Shown: positions 8,435 to 17,856, counted from the first letter of the stretch. The stretch: DNA of 64,000 nucleotides from Bacillota bacterium (GCA_023439835.1 JAEXUW010000005.1:124001-188000), one strand, 5' to 3'. Translations and numbers: made by a program. Notes: a model not told the origin generated them from the sequence alone.

Positions 8435-9670
8435 TCAGCTGTACCTATTATCAATAATTCTCTTGCTTTTCTTCTCACTTCTCGGAAGCTCACCCAATGC
8501 AACAACCTCAGCGTCGATTTTTATACCGATTTTTGATTTAAAGGTTTGCGCAATTCTCATTTCAAGCTCTTCAGAAGAAACGCCCTGCTCCTTTTCCACT
8601 CTCAGAAGCATCCTGTCTTTACCCTCAATATGCCCGATTACTATCTGATATTCGCTTGAGGCACCCTCGACAAGCTTTAGCACATCCTCAATCTGACCGG
8701 GATAAATATTGACGCCCTTAACCTTAATCATATCATCGCTTCTTCCAAGAATAACATCGTGGCGGGGATATTTGCACCCACATCGACATTCGCCCGAAAT
8801 AAGCCTTGTAAGGTCGTGAGTTCTATAGCGAATGAGAGGTGCGCCTTCTTTTCTGAAGGTGGTTATTACAAGCTCGCCAAGCTCACCCTCGGGAAGGTTT
8901 TCGCCGGTGACAGGGTCAACAATTTCAAAATAAAGATAATCGTCAAAATAATGAAGCCCGTTTTCTTCATCACAGCTTATTGAAATTCCCGGTCCGTATA
9001 TTTCAGTCAGTCCATAGATATCGTAAAGAGAAATCCCAAGCTCATTTTTTATGCGGTTTCTCATCTTGTCGCCCCAACGCTCCGAACCGATTACGCCTTT
9101 TTTTAGGTGAATTTTATCCTTGATTCCTCTGCGCTCAATTTCCTCCGCCAGAAGAAGCGCATATGACGATGTTGATGTAAGCACCGTTGATTTAAGGTCA
9201 ATCATCATCTGAATCTGTTTGTCGGTATTGCCGGGCCCCATAGGGATCGCCATTGCTCCAAGTCTTTCGCACCCAGCCTGAAAGCCGATTCCTGCTGTCC
9301 ACAGTCCATAACCGGGGGTAATGTGTATTCTGTCAAGCTTTGTTATTCCAGCAATTTGATAGCACCGCATCATCATTTCGGCCCAGTCGTCCACGTCATT
9401 TTTTGTGTAGGGTATTATGATAGGAAGCCCTGTTGTTCCTGATGAAGAGTGAATTCTGACGATTTCACTGTCGTCAACCGCTTGAATATTAAGAGGGTAA
9501 GCCTCACGAAGCTCCTCCTTAGTAGTAAACGGAAGCTTTTTGAAATCTTCAGGCGTTTTAATATCTGAGGCGCTTATACCGTGTTTTTGAAATTTCGCCT
9601 TATAAAACCCGCTCCCCTTTTCCACTCTTTCCAGCAGGCTTTTAATTCCTAAATATTGTTGTTCTTTCAT
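8435..9670 (-). CDS. paaK: Phenylacetate-CoA ligase family enzyme under T-box control
   Basis: An adenylate-forming enzyme of 411 residues that activates an aryl acid with ATP and joins it to CoA. The phosphate loop is SSSGTTGLP near residue 93; GLTEIYGPG near residue 220 and the C-terminal KVKGVNIYPGQIEDVL segment complete the PaaK/ANL pattern. ATG 9670 follows GGAGT; an upstream in-frame ATG would read through the leader terminator. The gene stands alone behind a full T-box leader, so expression should rise when one tRNA is uncharged. The acid could be phenylacetate, indoleacetate or a similar product of amino-acid breakdown; the sequence alone does not tell. No indolepyruvate oxidoreductase genes are nearby. 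Confidence 0.88.
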   Translation of the reverse strand: MKEQQYLGIKSLLERVEKGSGFYKAKFQKHGISASDIKTPEDFKKLPFTTKEELREAYPLNIQAVDDSEIVRIHSSSGTTGLPIIIPYTKNDVDDWAEMMMRCYQIAGITKLDRIHITPGYGLWTAGIGFQAGCERLGAMAIPMGPGNTDKQIQMMIDLKSTVLTSTSSYALLLAEEIERRGIKDKIHLKKGVIGSERWGDKMRNRIKNELGISLYDIYGLTEIYGPGISISCDEENGLHYFDDYLYFEIVDPVTGENLPEGELGELVITTFRKEGAPLIRYRTHDLTRLISGECRCGCKYPRHDVILGRSDDMIKVKGVNIYPGQIEDVLKLVEGASSEYQIVIGHIEGKDRMLLRVEKEQGVSSEELEMRIAQTFKSKIGIKIDAEVVALGELPRSEKKSKRIIDNRYS

Positions 9671-9684
9671 GCAAGTTACTCCTT

Positions 9685-9952
9685 CAAAAAATAAAACGTC
9701 TGTCCTTATATTACAAGGACAGACGTAAAATTTCATCTGCGGTACCACCCTGATTGGCGAAAACTCGCCCTCTCACGGAAGCAATGCTCCCCACCCTTTA
9801 ACGCAGGCATGCGTCGGGCATTACTCATCCAATAAAGGATTTTCCTCCCGCCCTCAGCGATCCAACCAAAATATCAATGCAGCTGTCTTTCACCGGCACA
9901 GCTCGCTTAATACATCAAAATATTTCTCTTTCGCTTCAACAGTTTATACTTT
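9685..9952 (-). promoter_or_regulatory. T-box riboswitch leader upstream of paaK
   Basis: On the minus strand the leader carries the T-box core AGGGTGGTACCGCA (9751-9738). It is followed by a terminator with a 12-bp stem (9726-9715 with 9707-9696) and tail TTTATTTTTT. Upstream is stem I with base helix AGCGA/TCGCT, the AAGCGAGC element and the GGTGAAA apical loop, plus a stem III hairpin (GGCGA-GTTT-TCGCC). The specifier region reads TGGTTGGA just before the 3' base strand. The triplet best placed, next to an A, is TGG (Trp); TTG (Leu) is an alternative. The T-box variable base is U, which pairs with discriminator A73; bacterial tRNA-Trp normally has G73, so the amino acid remains unresolved. 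Confidence 0.93.
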
Positions 9953-9958
9953 AATAAA

Positions 9959-9987
9959 ATAGTATCATTTTAATAGTACTTTGTCAA
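9959..9987 (-). promoter_or_regulatory. Promoter of the T-box leader
   Basis: TTGACA (9987-9982) and TACTAT (9964-9959) are 17 bp apart on the minus strand. The site begins only 9 bp beyond the stop codon of the upstream gene. Confidence 0.8.
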
Positions 9988-9995
9988 GACGAGAA

Positions 9996-12113
9996 TTAAT
10001 AATTGTAATAATCAACAGCGACATAGTCTACGATTCCGTCAGAATAATAGAAGTAGATTTCGTTCCAGTCATCATTCTTATCATAAATTGTTATTATATA
10101 ATTATTGTAATCAATTGTACTCGGATCAATATTAAATGCTGCACAAAGCTCTTCCACCGTTGATCCATAGCCTATTCCGTTTATTCTATAGTCAAGATCA
10201 ACATCGGTATTGAGATAATCTACTTCAAAGCATTCCATCGTTGCTTCATTAAGAGGAATATCAAAGTTTGTATTATTCTGAAGTCTTATAGTAACTGCAT
10301 AAGAGTCAGCGCTGTAATAATAGCTCCAATCCCCTGCTGATAGTGTGGTTTCGCCATTTGTATCAACAAGCGCTAAAACAGCAGCAGGAACAGGTCCTGG
10401 AATCATAACGCTAGCACCGTTAATTTGATAATTAGCTTGAGATAAATTATATGTATATTCGTTGGTATAGCCCTCATAATCATAATCATCATAATCATCG
10501 TAATCGTCATAATCATCATAATCATCGTAGCCAAGGCCGCCCATCAGGGCTTCCATTGTTTCTTCTCCTAAGATACCGGAGAAATGCTCTGTCACTGCGT
10601 CAATATCAACATTCGCTAAGTATTCTTCCATATCAGAATCATTCATAGCGTCATAAACATCTTCATCGCTTGGAAGCTTAATATTTGAAACTGTTGTTTC
10701 TTCATAAGAAACTTCTAAAGTCAAATACATTGCTCCATCAAGATTAAAGATGATTTCCACAATCTGCTTCTGGTTTTCAACAGAAAGATCGAAAACAAGC
10801 TCAATGTCATAGCCTTCATATTCTGTGCTTACAGTGACATTGCCCTCAACCAGATTTGTTTCTTCATCAACGATTTTGTAATCCTTGAGATCAAGAGTAA
10901 CAGTGATAGGATCGCCGTAATCGTCCATTGTTTCAATTGTATAGCTTCCTGTTACAGCGCCCTTCTTTTCTTTTTCTGAGCCTGAAAGCATGAACACAGT
11001 TTCGTCTTCAACAATTGCCCATATTTCTGTTCCTGTTTCGCTTCCGTCAACTGCTGTGAGATATCCGAATTCTGTTTCAACACCGTCAACCTCAGAGGTG
11101 ATTATTCTTCCCTTTACTACCATTTCACTGTCAACATAAGTTACAATTGTCAGGAAGGTGTCATCGAGGTCAAAATCATCCTCATCGCCATAAAATCCAT
11201 AAAAGCTCGGAGAATCTAAGTCATTCTTAACATCGTCAATAGCGTCACTTATCATATCCGCATAAGAACTTCCGGTTTCATCTTCAAGGTTCAGCTCATC
11301 ATATAAACGTGAAAGAACCTTATCCTTTTTCATTTCCTTCAAAACTGAAAGAACAATATCAGAAAATTGTTCATATGTAATTTCAGAAGTAAGTGTTGTG
11401 TATTTATAATCTACGCCGGCAACGTCATCCTCAACATTCTTTTCGCGCTCAACTTCTTCGCCAAGTGCATCTGTAATAATTTGAGAATACTTGTTGATTA
11501 AGTCCTCAAGCTCCTCAGCGGTAAGAGATAAGCCGTCAACTAAACTCTCTGAATCTGAAGAGGGGAGCTCATATCCGCCCAAATAATCCTCAAGATAAAG
11601 CCCATTGTCCTCAAGGAAGGACTGAAGGTCATCCATACCCATTGAAATAAAAGCATCGCTGAATTCAGGAACCTGAACATAAGCTATGTTGTTTTCACTA
11701 TCAACAGTTGTATTTAGTGTAATTACCTTTTGACCGTTATAATCAAGCCACATATTCTGTGAGGAAAGCTCACCCTTAACGCCAAAGCTTGTGTTAAGTG
11801 CAACACTTTCAAGACCGGGTATTCCCATCGTTGAAATCAGCTCATCCCCAAAAATAGCCTTGATTGAAGCATTCTGTGCGTATTCACCTTCGCCGTCTAC
11901 TACATTTGCAACCTTAGAATAGAGATTGCTGAAGGATTTCGCACCATTTTGAATGCTTTTTGTCTGAACTTTTTTATTATAGCTTTCAGGCTTTAATACA
12001 ACAGACTGAACAGCCATCTGGAATGGTTCAACGAAAGCATATGCTGCCGCACCGCCACCGATAACAACGGCTAATAATATCGCAATTACTGCAAGAACTT
12101 TAGTTTTTTTCAT
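9996..12113 (-). CDS. Large membrane-anchored or secreted acidic protein, unknown function
   Basis: The 705-residue protein has an N-terminal signal anchor (residues 4-28, rich in Ala, Val and Ile) and then a very acidic extracytoplasmic body. Near residues 528-545 is a perfect YDD tandem repeat, followed by a C-terminal domain of about 120 residues with alternating strands rich in Tyr and Asp. There are no LPXTG or lipobox motifs and almost no cysteine. I recall similar proteins grouped as DUF6583 in Clostridia but cannot confirm it. It has its own promoter and is unlikely to share the T-box. The acidic repeat could bind calcium, but that is speculation. Confidence 0.8.
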   Translation of the reverse strand: MKKTKVLAVIAILLAVVIGGGAAAYAFVEPFQMAVQSVVLKPESYNKKVQTKSIQNGAKSFSNLYSKVANVVDGEGEYAQNASIKAIFGDELISTMGIPGLESVALNTSFGVKGELSSQNMWLDYNGQKVITLNTTVDSENNIAYVQVPEFSDAFISMGMDDLQSFLEDNGLYLEDYLGGYELPSSDSESLVDGLSLTAEELEDLINKYSQIITDALGEEVEREKNVEDDVAGVDYKYTTLTSEITYEQFSDIVLSVLKEMKKDKVLSRLYDELNLEDETGSSYADMISDAIDDVKNDLDSPSFYGFYGDEDDFDLDDTFLTIVTYVDSEMVVKGRIITSEVDGVETEFGYLTAVDGSETGTEIWAIVEDETVFMLSGSEKEKKGAVTGSYTIETMDDYGDPITVTLDLKDYKIVDEETNLVEGNVTVSTEYEGYDIELVFDLSVENQKQIVEIIFNLDGAMYLTLEVSYEETTVSNIKLPSDEDVYDAMNDSDMEEYLANVDIDAVTEHFSGILGEETMEALMGGLGYDDYDDYDDYDDYDDYDYEGYTNEYTYNLSQANYQINGASVMIPGPVPAAVLALVDTNGETTLSAGDWSYYYSADSYAVTIRLQNNTNFDIPLNEATMECFEVDYLNTDVDLDYRINGIGYGSTVEELCAAFNIDPSTIDYNNYIITIYDKNDDWNEIYFYYSDGIVDYVAVDYYNY
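10476..10529 (-). repeat. 9-bp tandem repeat encoding Tyr-Asp-Asp
   Basis: About six near-identical 9-bp units, all variants of TATGATGAT on the coding strand, encode YDD x5 and a final YDY inside the acidic protein. Silent changes (TAC/TAT, GAC/GAT) interrupt perfect identity. Confidence 0.9.
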
Positions 12114-12161
12114 TATCTTATCCCCTTTATATTCATATTTAAACAGAGCTTTACGACTATC

Positions 12162-12189
12162 ATTATAACATTTTGGTTAAAATAGTCAA
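12162..12189 (-). promoter_or_regulatory. Promoter of the acidic secreted protein gene
   Basis: TTGACT (12189-12184) and TATAAT (12167-12162) are spaced 16 bp on the minus strand, about 50 bp upstream of the start codon. Confidence 0.7.
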
Positions 12190-12271
12190 TATGTTTTATT
12201 TTTATTTGTGGTGAATCACAAAAAAGAATACTAATTCCTTAATATGATTGTTAATAATAAGTAAATGAAAA

Positions 12272-12328
12272 ATACAAAAAAAATAAATAACCGACAAACC
12301 GGGGTTCTAAGGCGGTATATCGGTTATT
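12272..12328 (-). terminator. Terminator at the end of the catabolic island
   Basis: AATAACCGA/TCGGTTATT arms (12286-12294 and 12320-12328) carry an internal CCGGTTT-type helix and are followed on the minus strand by TATTTTTTTT. It closes the operon that ends with the flavoprotein gene. Confidence 0.75.
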
Positions 12329-12350
12329 ATTATAGTTAACTGCTATGCTG

Positions 12351-14309
12351 TTAGAATATATTGCCATTGTCACGATAGCTTCGCCAGACGTTCTCGAAGA
12401 AATCGTCATCGTCCGGAATTGGCCGTACGTTTCGCCATTCAAAGCTTACATTCCCGTCCTTGAAGACCGCTTCCTGAACAAGCGAGCCTCTGCTTCCGTC
12501 ATCAAGAGAAAATGTGAACGTATCAGGAAGAATATCATAGGGCTTTCTTCCGTTTATATCAGTGTATAGCGCACTCCCGCGGCTCTTTCCACCGCTTTTT
12601 ATATAGTCTGCCATTGCGCTTAGATATACATATTGACATATCAAATTATCATACAATCTGTATACTTTTTTAAGATTTTTACTATCGGTAATTTTTACTG
12701 TGTTAGGGAAATCAGCGATTTCCGATTTTATTTCATCAGCAGCGTTTTCAATTCCGGAGACATCACGTATAGCTGCGCCGAGCCTGCTCATTCTTACAGC
12801 GGCTTTATCCCACCGACTCTGAACATTATCTTCATTTCCTAAAACAGTCTGTGAAAGCGAAACAGTTTTAATTATAGCGGCGCTTACAGCCGATATAAAT
12901 TCCTCAGACGACACAGGCTCTCCTTTTCTCTGTGCAAATATATATTGAGCCGCCCTTGTCGAGCCAACCTGACCGGCATTTAATGCACTTCCGCCCGGAC
13001 GGTAAACGCCATGACTGGCGCTGACTTCACCCGCTGCAAAAAAGCCTTCAATATTGGTCATCCACCATTTATCTATTGAAAGTCCTCCGTTGTTATGTTG
13101 AGCACATAGAGCAATCTCAAGCGGTTCTTTTAACAAATCCACTCCCTTGTCCATATAAAAATCAACTGCCGGCTTATTCATGTGAAGAAGTCTTTCTATC
13201 GGTGTGCCAAAGCAAGCTCCCGCTTTTTCAAGATACTCCTTTGCTTCATTTGAAAGAGAATTATAGTCAATTTCTTTATCAAGCGGATTCGAACGAAAAT
13301 CAAGATATACCTTTCTTCCCTTACAGCTTTCCATATATACAAGAATGTCGATAATAGAGGAGCCACCGTCAACCTTTCTGACATCAAAGGGCCACTGATA
13401 GCCTTTTAAAAATACTTTGGTCAGCATATCGCCGCTGTCATTAAAGTAGTCAGTTAGAAATTCCTTTTTATTGCTTCCGTCTGGCTCTGTTGAAATAAAT
13501 TTGGGAAGCACCTGCATATATGTTCCCGAAACGTTCCATCTCGGCTTTGTGGAGGCAAGCCCGTATTGCCATTCTGTTAAGTTTTTTCCCTTTACGCCCG
13601 CTTCAAAAGCGATTCCGGTTGCACCATAGTGTCCGAACGGAAAGACACTGTCCGAGTACATTCCAGCAGGGCCGCCAGTGGCATAAATCACGTTTTTACA
13701 GCTTATTGCGATGAAACGCTTGTCCTTGTCATCGCCTGCAGTAAGGTCAAGGCATAAAAGCCCGAACACCCTATCGTCTCTTGTGAGTATTTTAATTACC
13801 TGAAAATTATCAAGAATTTTTATTCCCTTTGCAAGCACAGCCTTTTCAAGGCATTCAGTCATCATCTTTGATGTGTACGGTCCGACAGATGTTGCGCGGC
13901 GTCTGGGGTCATGGTCAGTTTTATATCCGATATATTCACCGTAACGATTTCTCGGGAAAGTGACGCCCAGCTCAACGAGCTTTAAAAAAGACTGAGCTGA
14001 AAGAGCCGCCTCACAAAGCGCAATGTCACCGTCAACGCACTGTCCGTCGAAAAGCGTCTGAGCCATTTCTCTGACGCTGTCCGGGTCGCCGCCGGAAAGT
14101 GTCAGCTTATAATAAGTCTGCTTGTCAGAGCCAGTGTTTCTTGACGTTCCTGCGTTTATATGCTCGGTTACAATCGCTATGTCGGTACAGCCCAGCTGAT
14201 AGAGCCTGTCAGCTGCATTGAAGCCCGCCGCACCCGTTCCGACAACTACTGTATTCATAGATAAAAGTCTGATTTCATATCCAGAAATATTTATCATATT
14301 TTCTTTCAT
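12351..14309 (-). CDS. Fumarate-reductase-like FAD oxidoreductase
   Basis: This 652-residue soluble flavoprotein has the Rossmann FAD motif VVVGTGAAGFNAADRL at residues 21-36. It continues with GTSRNTGSDKQTYYK, ATGGPAGMYSDSV near residue 210 and NNGGLSIDKWW...GFFAAGEV near residues 408-427, the signature layout of the succinate dehydrogenase / fumarate reductase / aspartate oxidase family. Such enzymes usually reduce or oxidise a C=C next to a carboxylate, and this one has no Fe-S or membrane subunit beside it. Its ATG overlaps the ribosome site and abuts the stop of the alcohol dehydrogenase gene (TAAATG), so the two are translationally coupled. The substrate is unknown. Confidence 0.85.
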   Translation of the reverse strand: MKENMINISGYEIRLLSMNTVVVGTGAAGFNAADRLYQLGCTDIAIVTEHINAGTSRNTGSDKQTYYKLTLSGGDPDSVREMAQTLFDGQCVDGDIALCEAALSAQSFLKLVELGVTFPRNRYGEYIGYKTDHDPRRRATSVGPYTSKMMTECLEKAVLAKGIKILDNFQVIKILTRDDRVFGLLCLDLTAGDDKDKRFIAISCKNVIYATGGPAGMYSDSVFPFGHYGATGIAFEAGVKGKNLTEWQYGLASTKPRWNVSGTYMQVLPKFISTEPDGSNKKEFLTDYFNDSGDMLTKVFLKGYQWPFDVRKVDGGSSIIDILVYMESCKGRKVYLDFRSNPLDKEIDYNSLSNEAKEYLEKAGACFGTPIERLLHMNKPAVDFYMDKGVDLLKEPLEIALCAQHNNGGLSIDKWWMTNIEGFFAAGEVSASHGVYRPGGSALNAGQVGSTRAAQYIFAQRKGEPVSSEEFISAVSAAIIKTVSLSQTVLGNEDNVQSRWDKAAVRMSRLGAAIRDVSGIENAADEIKSEIADFPNTVKITDSKNLKKVYRLYDNLICQYVYLSAMADYIKSGGKSRGSALYTDINGRKPYDILPDTFTFSLDDGSRGSLVQEAVFKDGNVSFEWRNVRPIPDDDDFFENVWRSYRDNGNIF

Positions 14310-15356
14310 TTATTTCTCCTGACTGTTCGGTTTAAGGATTACCTTGACTGCTCCTGCTGTTCTGTCAAAGCAGGTTTCAAGAGCCTTCTGAAGCCTGTCA
14401 AGCGGGAACTCATGTGTTATTAGCTTCTCAAGGTTAAGCTCTTTGGCGAACTTAATCGCAATAGGGAAATCCCAGCAATAGCCCTGAGCACCCTGTATCT
14501 TTATCTCATGAGTGATAAATCGTGTGGCAGGAATTGTAATGTTTGGATTTTCAAATATTCCGACGATAGTGGCAAGCCCGTTTTTCTTGAGGCTCATCAT
14601 TGCCTGCAATAATGTCGCTTCAAGCCCGACGCATTCAAAGGTTTTGTCAAATCCCCTGCCGTTTGTAATGCGCGTAACCTCATCGTCAAAATTCTGGATT
14701 TTAGGATTGATTGATGAGGTAGCACCCATTTCTTTGGCAAGCTCTAGCCTGTTGTCAGAAAAATCTACGACTACCACCTCGCTGGCTCCGCTTTTGTTGC
14801 ATAAAGCAGCGATAAGAATGCCAATTGCACCGGCACCAATGACAAGAACGGTTTCACCGAGCTTAATATCAGCTCTTCTCACCGCATGAACAGCAACAGA
14901 TAAAGGCTCAATCAGAGCGCCTGCCTCATAGCTTAAGCTGTCTGGAAGCTTATATACATATGGTGCTTCAACTGTAACATAATCCGCCATTGCTCCATCT
15001 CCATTGCGATAGGTGAAGCTGATATTCTCACAGTATCCGTACTCTCCCCGTCTGCATGCGTTGCATACTCCGCAGACTATGCAAGGCTCAACGGTAATTC
15101 TGTCACCAACTTTTACATTGTGAACGTCCTCGCCGACCGCCGCAACGTCACCCGAAAATTCATGCCCAATTGTTACGGGAAGAGGTGCAGACGGATGCTT
15201 TCCTTTAAAAATATGAAGGTCACTTCCGCATATTGCACTAGCGGCTATTTTAACTACCACCTGCCCGGGCTTAGGTTCTAAAACCTGTCTCTCAAGAAAG
15301 TCGGTTTGCATTGGCGAACAAACTCGTCCTACCCTGTTATAAAAATGTTTTGCCAT
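14310..15356 (-). CDS. Zinc-dependent medium-chain alcohol dehydrogenase
   Basis: The 348-residue enzyme belongs to the sorbitol/threonine dehydrogenase branch. The catalytic zinc site is visible as CGSDLH near residue 43 and GHEFSG near residue 65, and the structural zinc loop as CxxCxxCxxxxxxxC (CIVCGVCNACRRGEYGYC) near residues 92-109. The NAD fold has VIGAGAIGIL near residue 172. It likely oxidises a hydroxyl of a polyol or sugar-acid intermediate using NAD. It sits between the Old Yellow Enzyme and flavoprotein genes, with 14-bp and 0-bp gaps. Confidence 0.9.
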   Translation of the reverse strand: MAKHFYNRVGRVCSPMQTDFLERQVLEPKPGQVVVKIAASAICGSDLHIFKGKHPSAPLPVTIGHEFSGDVAAVGEDVHNVKVGDRITVEPCIVCGVCNACRRGEYGYCENISFTYRNGDGAMADYVTVEAPYVYKLPDSLSYEAGALIEPLSVAVHAVRRADIKLGETVLVIGAGAIGILIAALCNKSGASEVVVVDFSDNRLELAKEMGATSSINPKIQNFDDEVTRITNGRGFDKTFECVGLEATLLQAMMSLKKNGLATIVGIFENPNITIPATRFITHEIKIQGAQGYCWDFPIAIKFAKELNLEKLITHEFPLDRLQKALETCFDRTAGAVKVILKPNSQEK

Positions 15357-15370
15357 TATTTTACCTCATA

Positions 15371-16747
15371 TTACTGAAAGGTCTTTTCACGTTTGGAGGC
15401 TTGGTCGCGTGCCTGCTTAAACAGAGGTGCATAAATTTCACTATCGCGGATTACACAGCCTGTTTTTCCGTGGTCACGCATTATTTGCGTGCATTTAGAG
15501 CAGGAAATACAAACCTTTTGAGCATCCATTTCACCTTTTTTCAAAACGTCTCTTACTGCATCGGGATATGCAAAGCTTGAACGGCCGAGCCCCACGAAAC
15601 GGCAGCTTTTATCCTTTAGATTAGCAGCACCCGCATAAGGGAGGAACTGGCGAAGCCATGTGTATCCGTTGCCTACCACCGGAATATCACCGGCCGCTTG
15701 CTGAATACTTCTTGTAAATTCAAATAGCCTGTCCATACTTTCGAGAGGGTGCTCGTCTGGAACCGGAATGCCCATGCTTGACTGGTCAAACGGACGTGTA
15801 ACCTGTGGATATATATAGTATGGGTTGCCCGCTGAATTACTGAGAAGTCCAACTCCATTATCTATCATCATTTTAACAAGCTTCATTGGCTCGGTGGAAT
15901 CATACTTCCACATATCTTCTTTATCACAACCAAAGCCATAAGGATAAGGATGTGCGTCAAACACATTAAATCGGCTGGCGATGATAAAATCCTCACCAAC
16001 GGCATCTTTAACAGCTTTTATTGTCTGAATCAGAAATCTGGTACGGTTTTCAAAGCTGCCTCCGTATTTGCCTTCACGAGTGTAACTAGCCAAAATCTCG
16101 GACAACAGATACCTATGACAGGATTTTATGTCTACTCCGTCAAAACCAGCTTCTTTTGCAAGTAAAGCGGAGGCCACATATTTTTCTGTCAGACTGTCAA
16201 GATAAGCATCCGAAACAATCGGCGAGCTTTCATCAACACCAACTCTCGGGTCTAATAGCGGGTCATGCTGAGCAATCAAAGACTTCGGCTTATGACCTTC
16301 AGGTCTTGAGTATCTGCCCGAATGTGTAAGCTGAAGGATATTGACTGGCTTGTTCTCCACGCCGTTAGAAGCTATTGCGGACTTCATTGAAATCTTGACA
16401 AGCTTTTCAAACTCTCCCACATTATCTTTTGTGAGCATCATTTGAAGAGGATTTGCTCTCCCCTCGTTTACGACCGCACAAGCCTCCCACCAAAGAAGTC
16501 CTGCGCCGCCCGCCGCAAAACGCTCATAACGTCTTGTCACAAGCTCTGACGGACTTCCGTCAGGATTTGAATCACAGCCCTCCATCGGAAGTACCGCAAA
16601 AGCATTGGGTGCATATTTGCTGCCTATTTTGACTTTTTGCGAAAGTACCGATAAATCGTTGTCAAGCTTTATATTAAGTTTTAGTTCGTTTATTTTCGTC
16701 TTAACTTCATCAAGTGTTTTAAAATTGAATTTTTCGTGTGCTGACAT
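15371..16747 (-). CDS. Old Yellow Enzyme-family FMN oxidoreductase with a C-terminal Fe-S cluster motif
   Basis: The 458-residue protein has the FMN-binding TIM barrel (NAFAVLPMEGCDSNPDG near residue 48, ILQLTHSGRYSRP near residue 138, AGFDGVDIKSCHRYLLSE near residue 195). The C-terminal cysteine cluster CISCSKCTQIMRDHGKTGC matches the 4Fe-4S site of the 2,4-dienoyl-CoA reductase / trimethylamine dehydrogenase subfamily. It lacks the extra C-terminal NADH/FAD domains of those long enzymes, so electrons may come from a partner, perhaps the flavoprotein two genes downstream. It probably reduces an activated double bond or removes an N- or O-alkyl group. Confidence 0.87.
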   Translation of the reverse strand: MSAHEKFNFKTLDEVKTKINELKLNIKLDNDLSVLSQKVKIGSKYAPNAFAVLPMEGCDSNPDGSPSELVTRRYERFAAGGAGLLWWEACAVVNEGRANPLQMMLTKDNVGEFEKLVKISMKSAIASNGVENKPVNILQLTHSGRYSRPEGHKPKSLIAQHDPLLDPRVGVDESSPIVSDAYLDSLTEKYVASALLAKEAGFDGVDIKSCHRYLLSEILASYTREGKYGGSFENRTRFLIQTIKAVKDAVGEDFIIASRFNVFDAHPYPYGFGCDKEDMWKYDSTEPMKLVKMMIDNGVGLLSNSAGNPYYIYPQVTRPFDQSSMGIPVPDEHPLESMDRLFEFTRSIQQAAGDIPVVGNGYTWLRQFLPYAGAANLKDKSCRFVGLGRSSFAYPDAVRDVLKKGEMDAQKVCISCSKCTQIMRDHGKTGCVIRDSEIYAPLFKQARDQASKREKTFQ

Positions 16748-16777
16748 ATTATCGCCTTCTTTTTCTTCCCGAATAAA

Positions 16778-17782
16778 CTATCGGGTGGATTTTCTAATAA
16801 TTAAATCTGTATTCATTATGTCAACGGTCGGCGCCTCAAGCGCCCCTGTTTTTTCTTTGTGGAAAATTTGTTTTATAAGCTTTTGAGCGGCAAGAACCCC
16901 GATTTCATAAAGAGGCTGTGAAACAGTCGAAAGCGGCGGCTCAATAATCGATGATATTTCTACATTATCAAAGCCTAGAACAGAAATATCATCAGGAATT
17001 TTCAGCCCAAAATCTCTTATCGCTCTCATGATGACAATCGCCTTAGGGTCGCTTGACGCAAAAATAGCGTCGGGTATTTGCCCGCTCTGAAGCATTTTTG
17101 TTGTGATGGAATAAAAGCTGTTGGTTCCGTTTGTTTCATGTATAATATAGCTTTCGTCAGGCTTAATGCCATTATCCTCTAGTGCTTGAAAATATCCCTT
17201 TTTTCTGTCGATATATATGTTAAGCTCTTCCCTGCCCATTGCAAAAACAATTTTCTTATGCCCTGTTTTTATGAGATAATTAACGGCATTATACGCTGCC
17301 TGATAATTATTAATTCCGACTGCATCAATGCTCTCATCATAAAACCGCGATGTAAGAACAAGCGGGAATCCGTCTTCACGGAGCTTTCTAATATGGTCTG
17401 AGCTCGGAAGCATTGAAGATACGATGAAACCGTCAATCCAGCGTGTTCTAAGCTTATTAATATATGCTTTCTCACTATCAACGTTTTCGTCGGTATTGCA
17501 TAAAATTACCGTGAAACCATTTTTTCGTGCTGTATCCTCAACCCCTCTGGCAATTACAGGGAAGATAAGGTTTTGGATGCTAGGAACCATCAATGCAATA
17601 GTATTTGACCTCCCAAGCTTCAAGCTTTTTGCAAGCCCGTTTGGGGTATAATTCAGTGCATTGACCGCCTGCATTACTTTCTTTCTGGTTTCCTCATGGA
17701 TATAGCCCTTGTTGCTCAGCACCCTTGAAACAGTGCTGGCAGAAACACCAGCATATTCAGCTACTTTTTTAATATTTGTCAT
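16778..17782 (-). CDS. LacI-family transcriptional regulator of the catabolic island
   Basis: This 334-residue repressor has the LacI helix-turn-helix MTNIKKVAEYAGVSASTVSRVLSNKGYI with the hinge helix at NALNYTPNGLAKSLK. A periplasmic-binding-protein-like sensor domain follows from residue 60 on. Its first residues (V-S-A-S-T-V-S-R) predict a palindromic site with a central CG, and such palindromes occur upstream of livK and livH. It divides the island: importer and dehydratase genes upstream, redox genes downstream. The small-molecule ligand is unknown. Confidence 0.92.
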   Translation of the reverse strand: MTNIKKVAEYAGVSASTVSRVLSNKGYIHEETRKKVMQAVNALNYTPNGLAKSLKLGRSNTIALMVPSIQNLIFPVIARGVEDTARKNGFTVILCNTDENVDSEKAYINKLRTRWIDGFIVSSMLPSSDHIRKLREDGFPLVLTSRFYDESIDAVGINNYQAAYNAVNYLIKTGHKKIVFAMGREELNIYIDRKKGYFQALEDNGIKPDESYIIHETNGTNSFYSITTKMLQSGQIPDAIFASSDPKAIVIMRAIRDFGLKIPDDISVLGFDNVEISSIIEPPLSTVSQPLYEIGVLAAQKLIKQIFHKEKTGALEAPTVDIMNTDLIIRKSTR

Positions 17783-17856
17783 GACGTTTCACCTCAAGTA
17801 GTATGATACCATATAAACCGCTAAATTTCTACATGAATTAATCACAAAATCACAAT

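Noticed and set aside
10476..10529. CRISPR-like short repeats
   Set aside because: The units are 9 bp, contiguous and in frame as YDD codons; there are no spacers.
13076..13354. Plus-strand frame within the flavoprotein gene
   Set aside because: It is fully covered by a 652-codon flavoprotein gene with clear FAD motifs on the other strand.
17783..17830. A clear promoter for the LacI gene
   Set aside because: A TATCAT box is present but no matching -35 box at the right spacing, so I did not list it as a feature.
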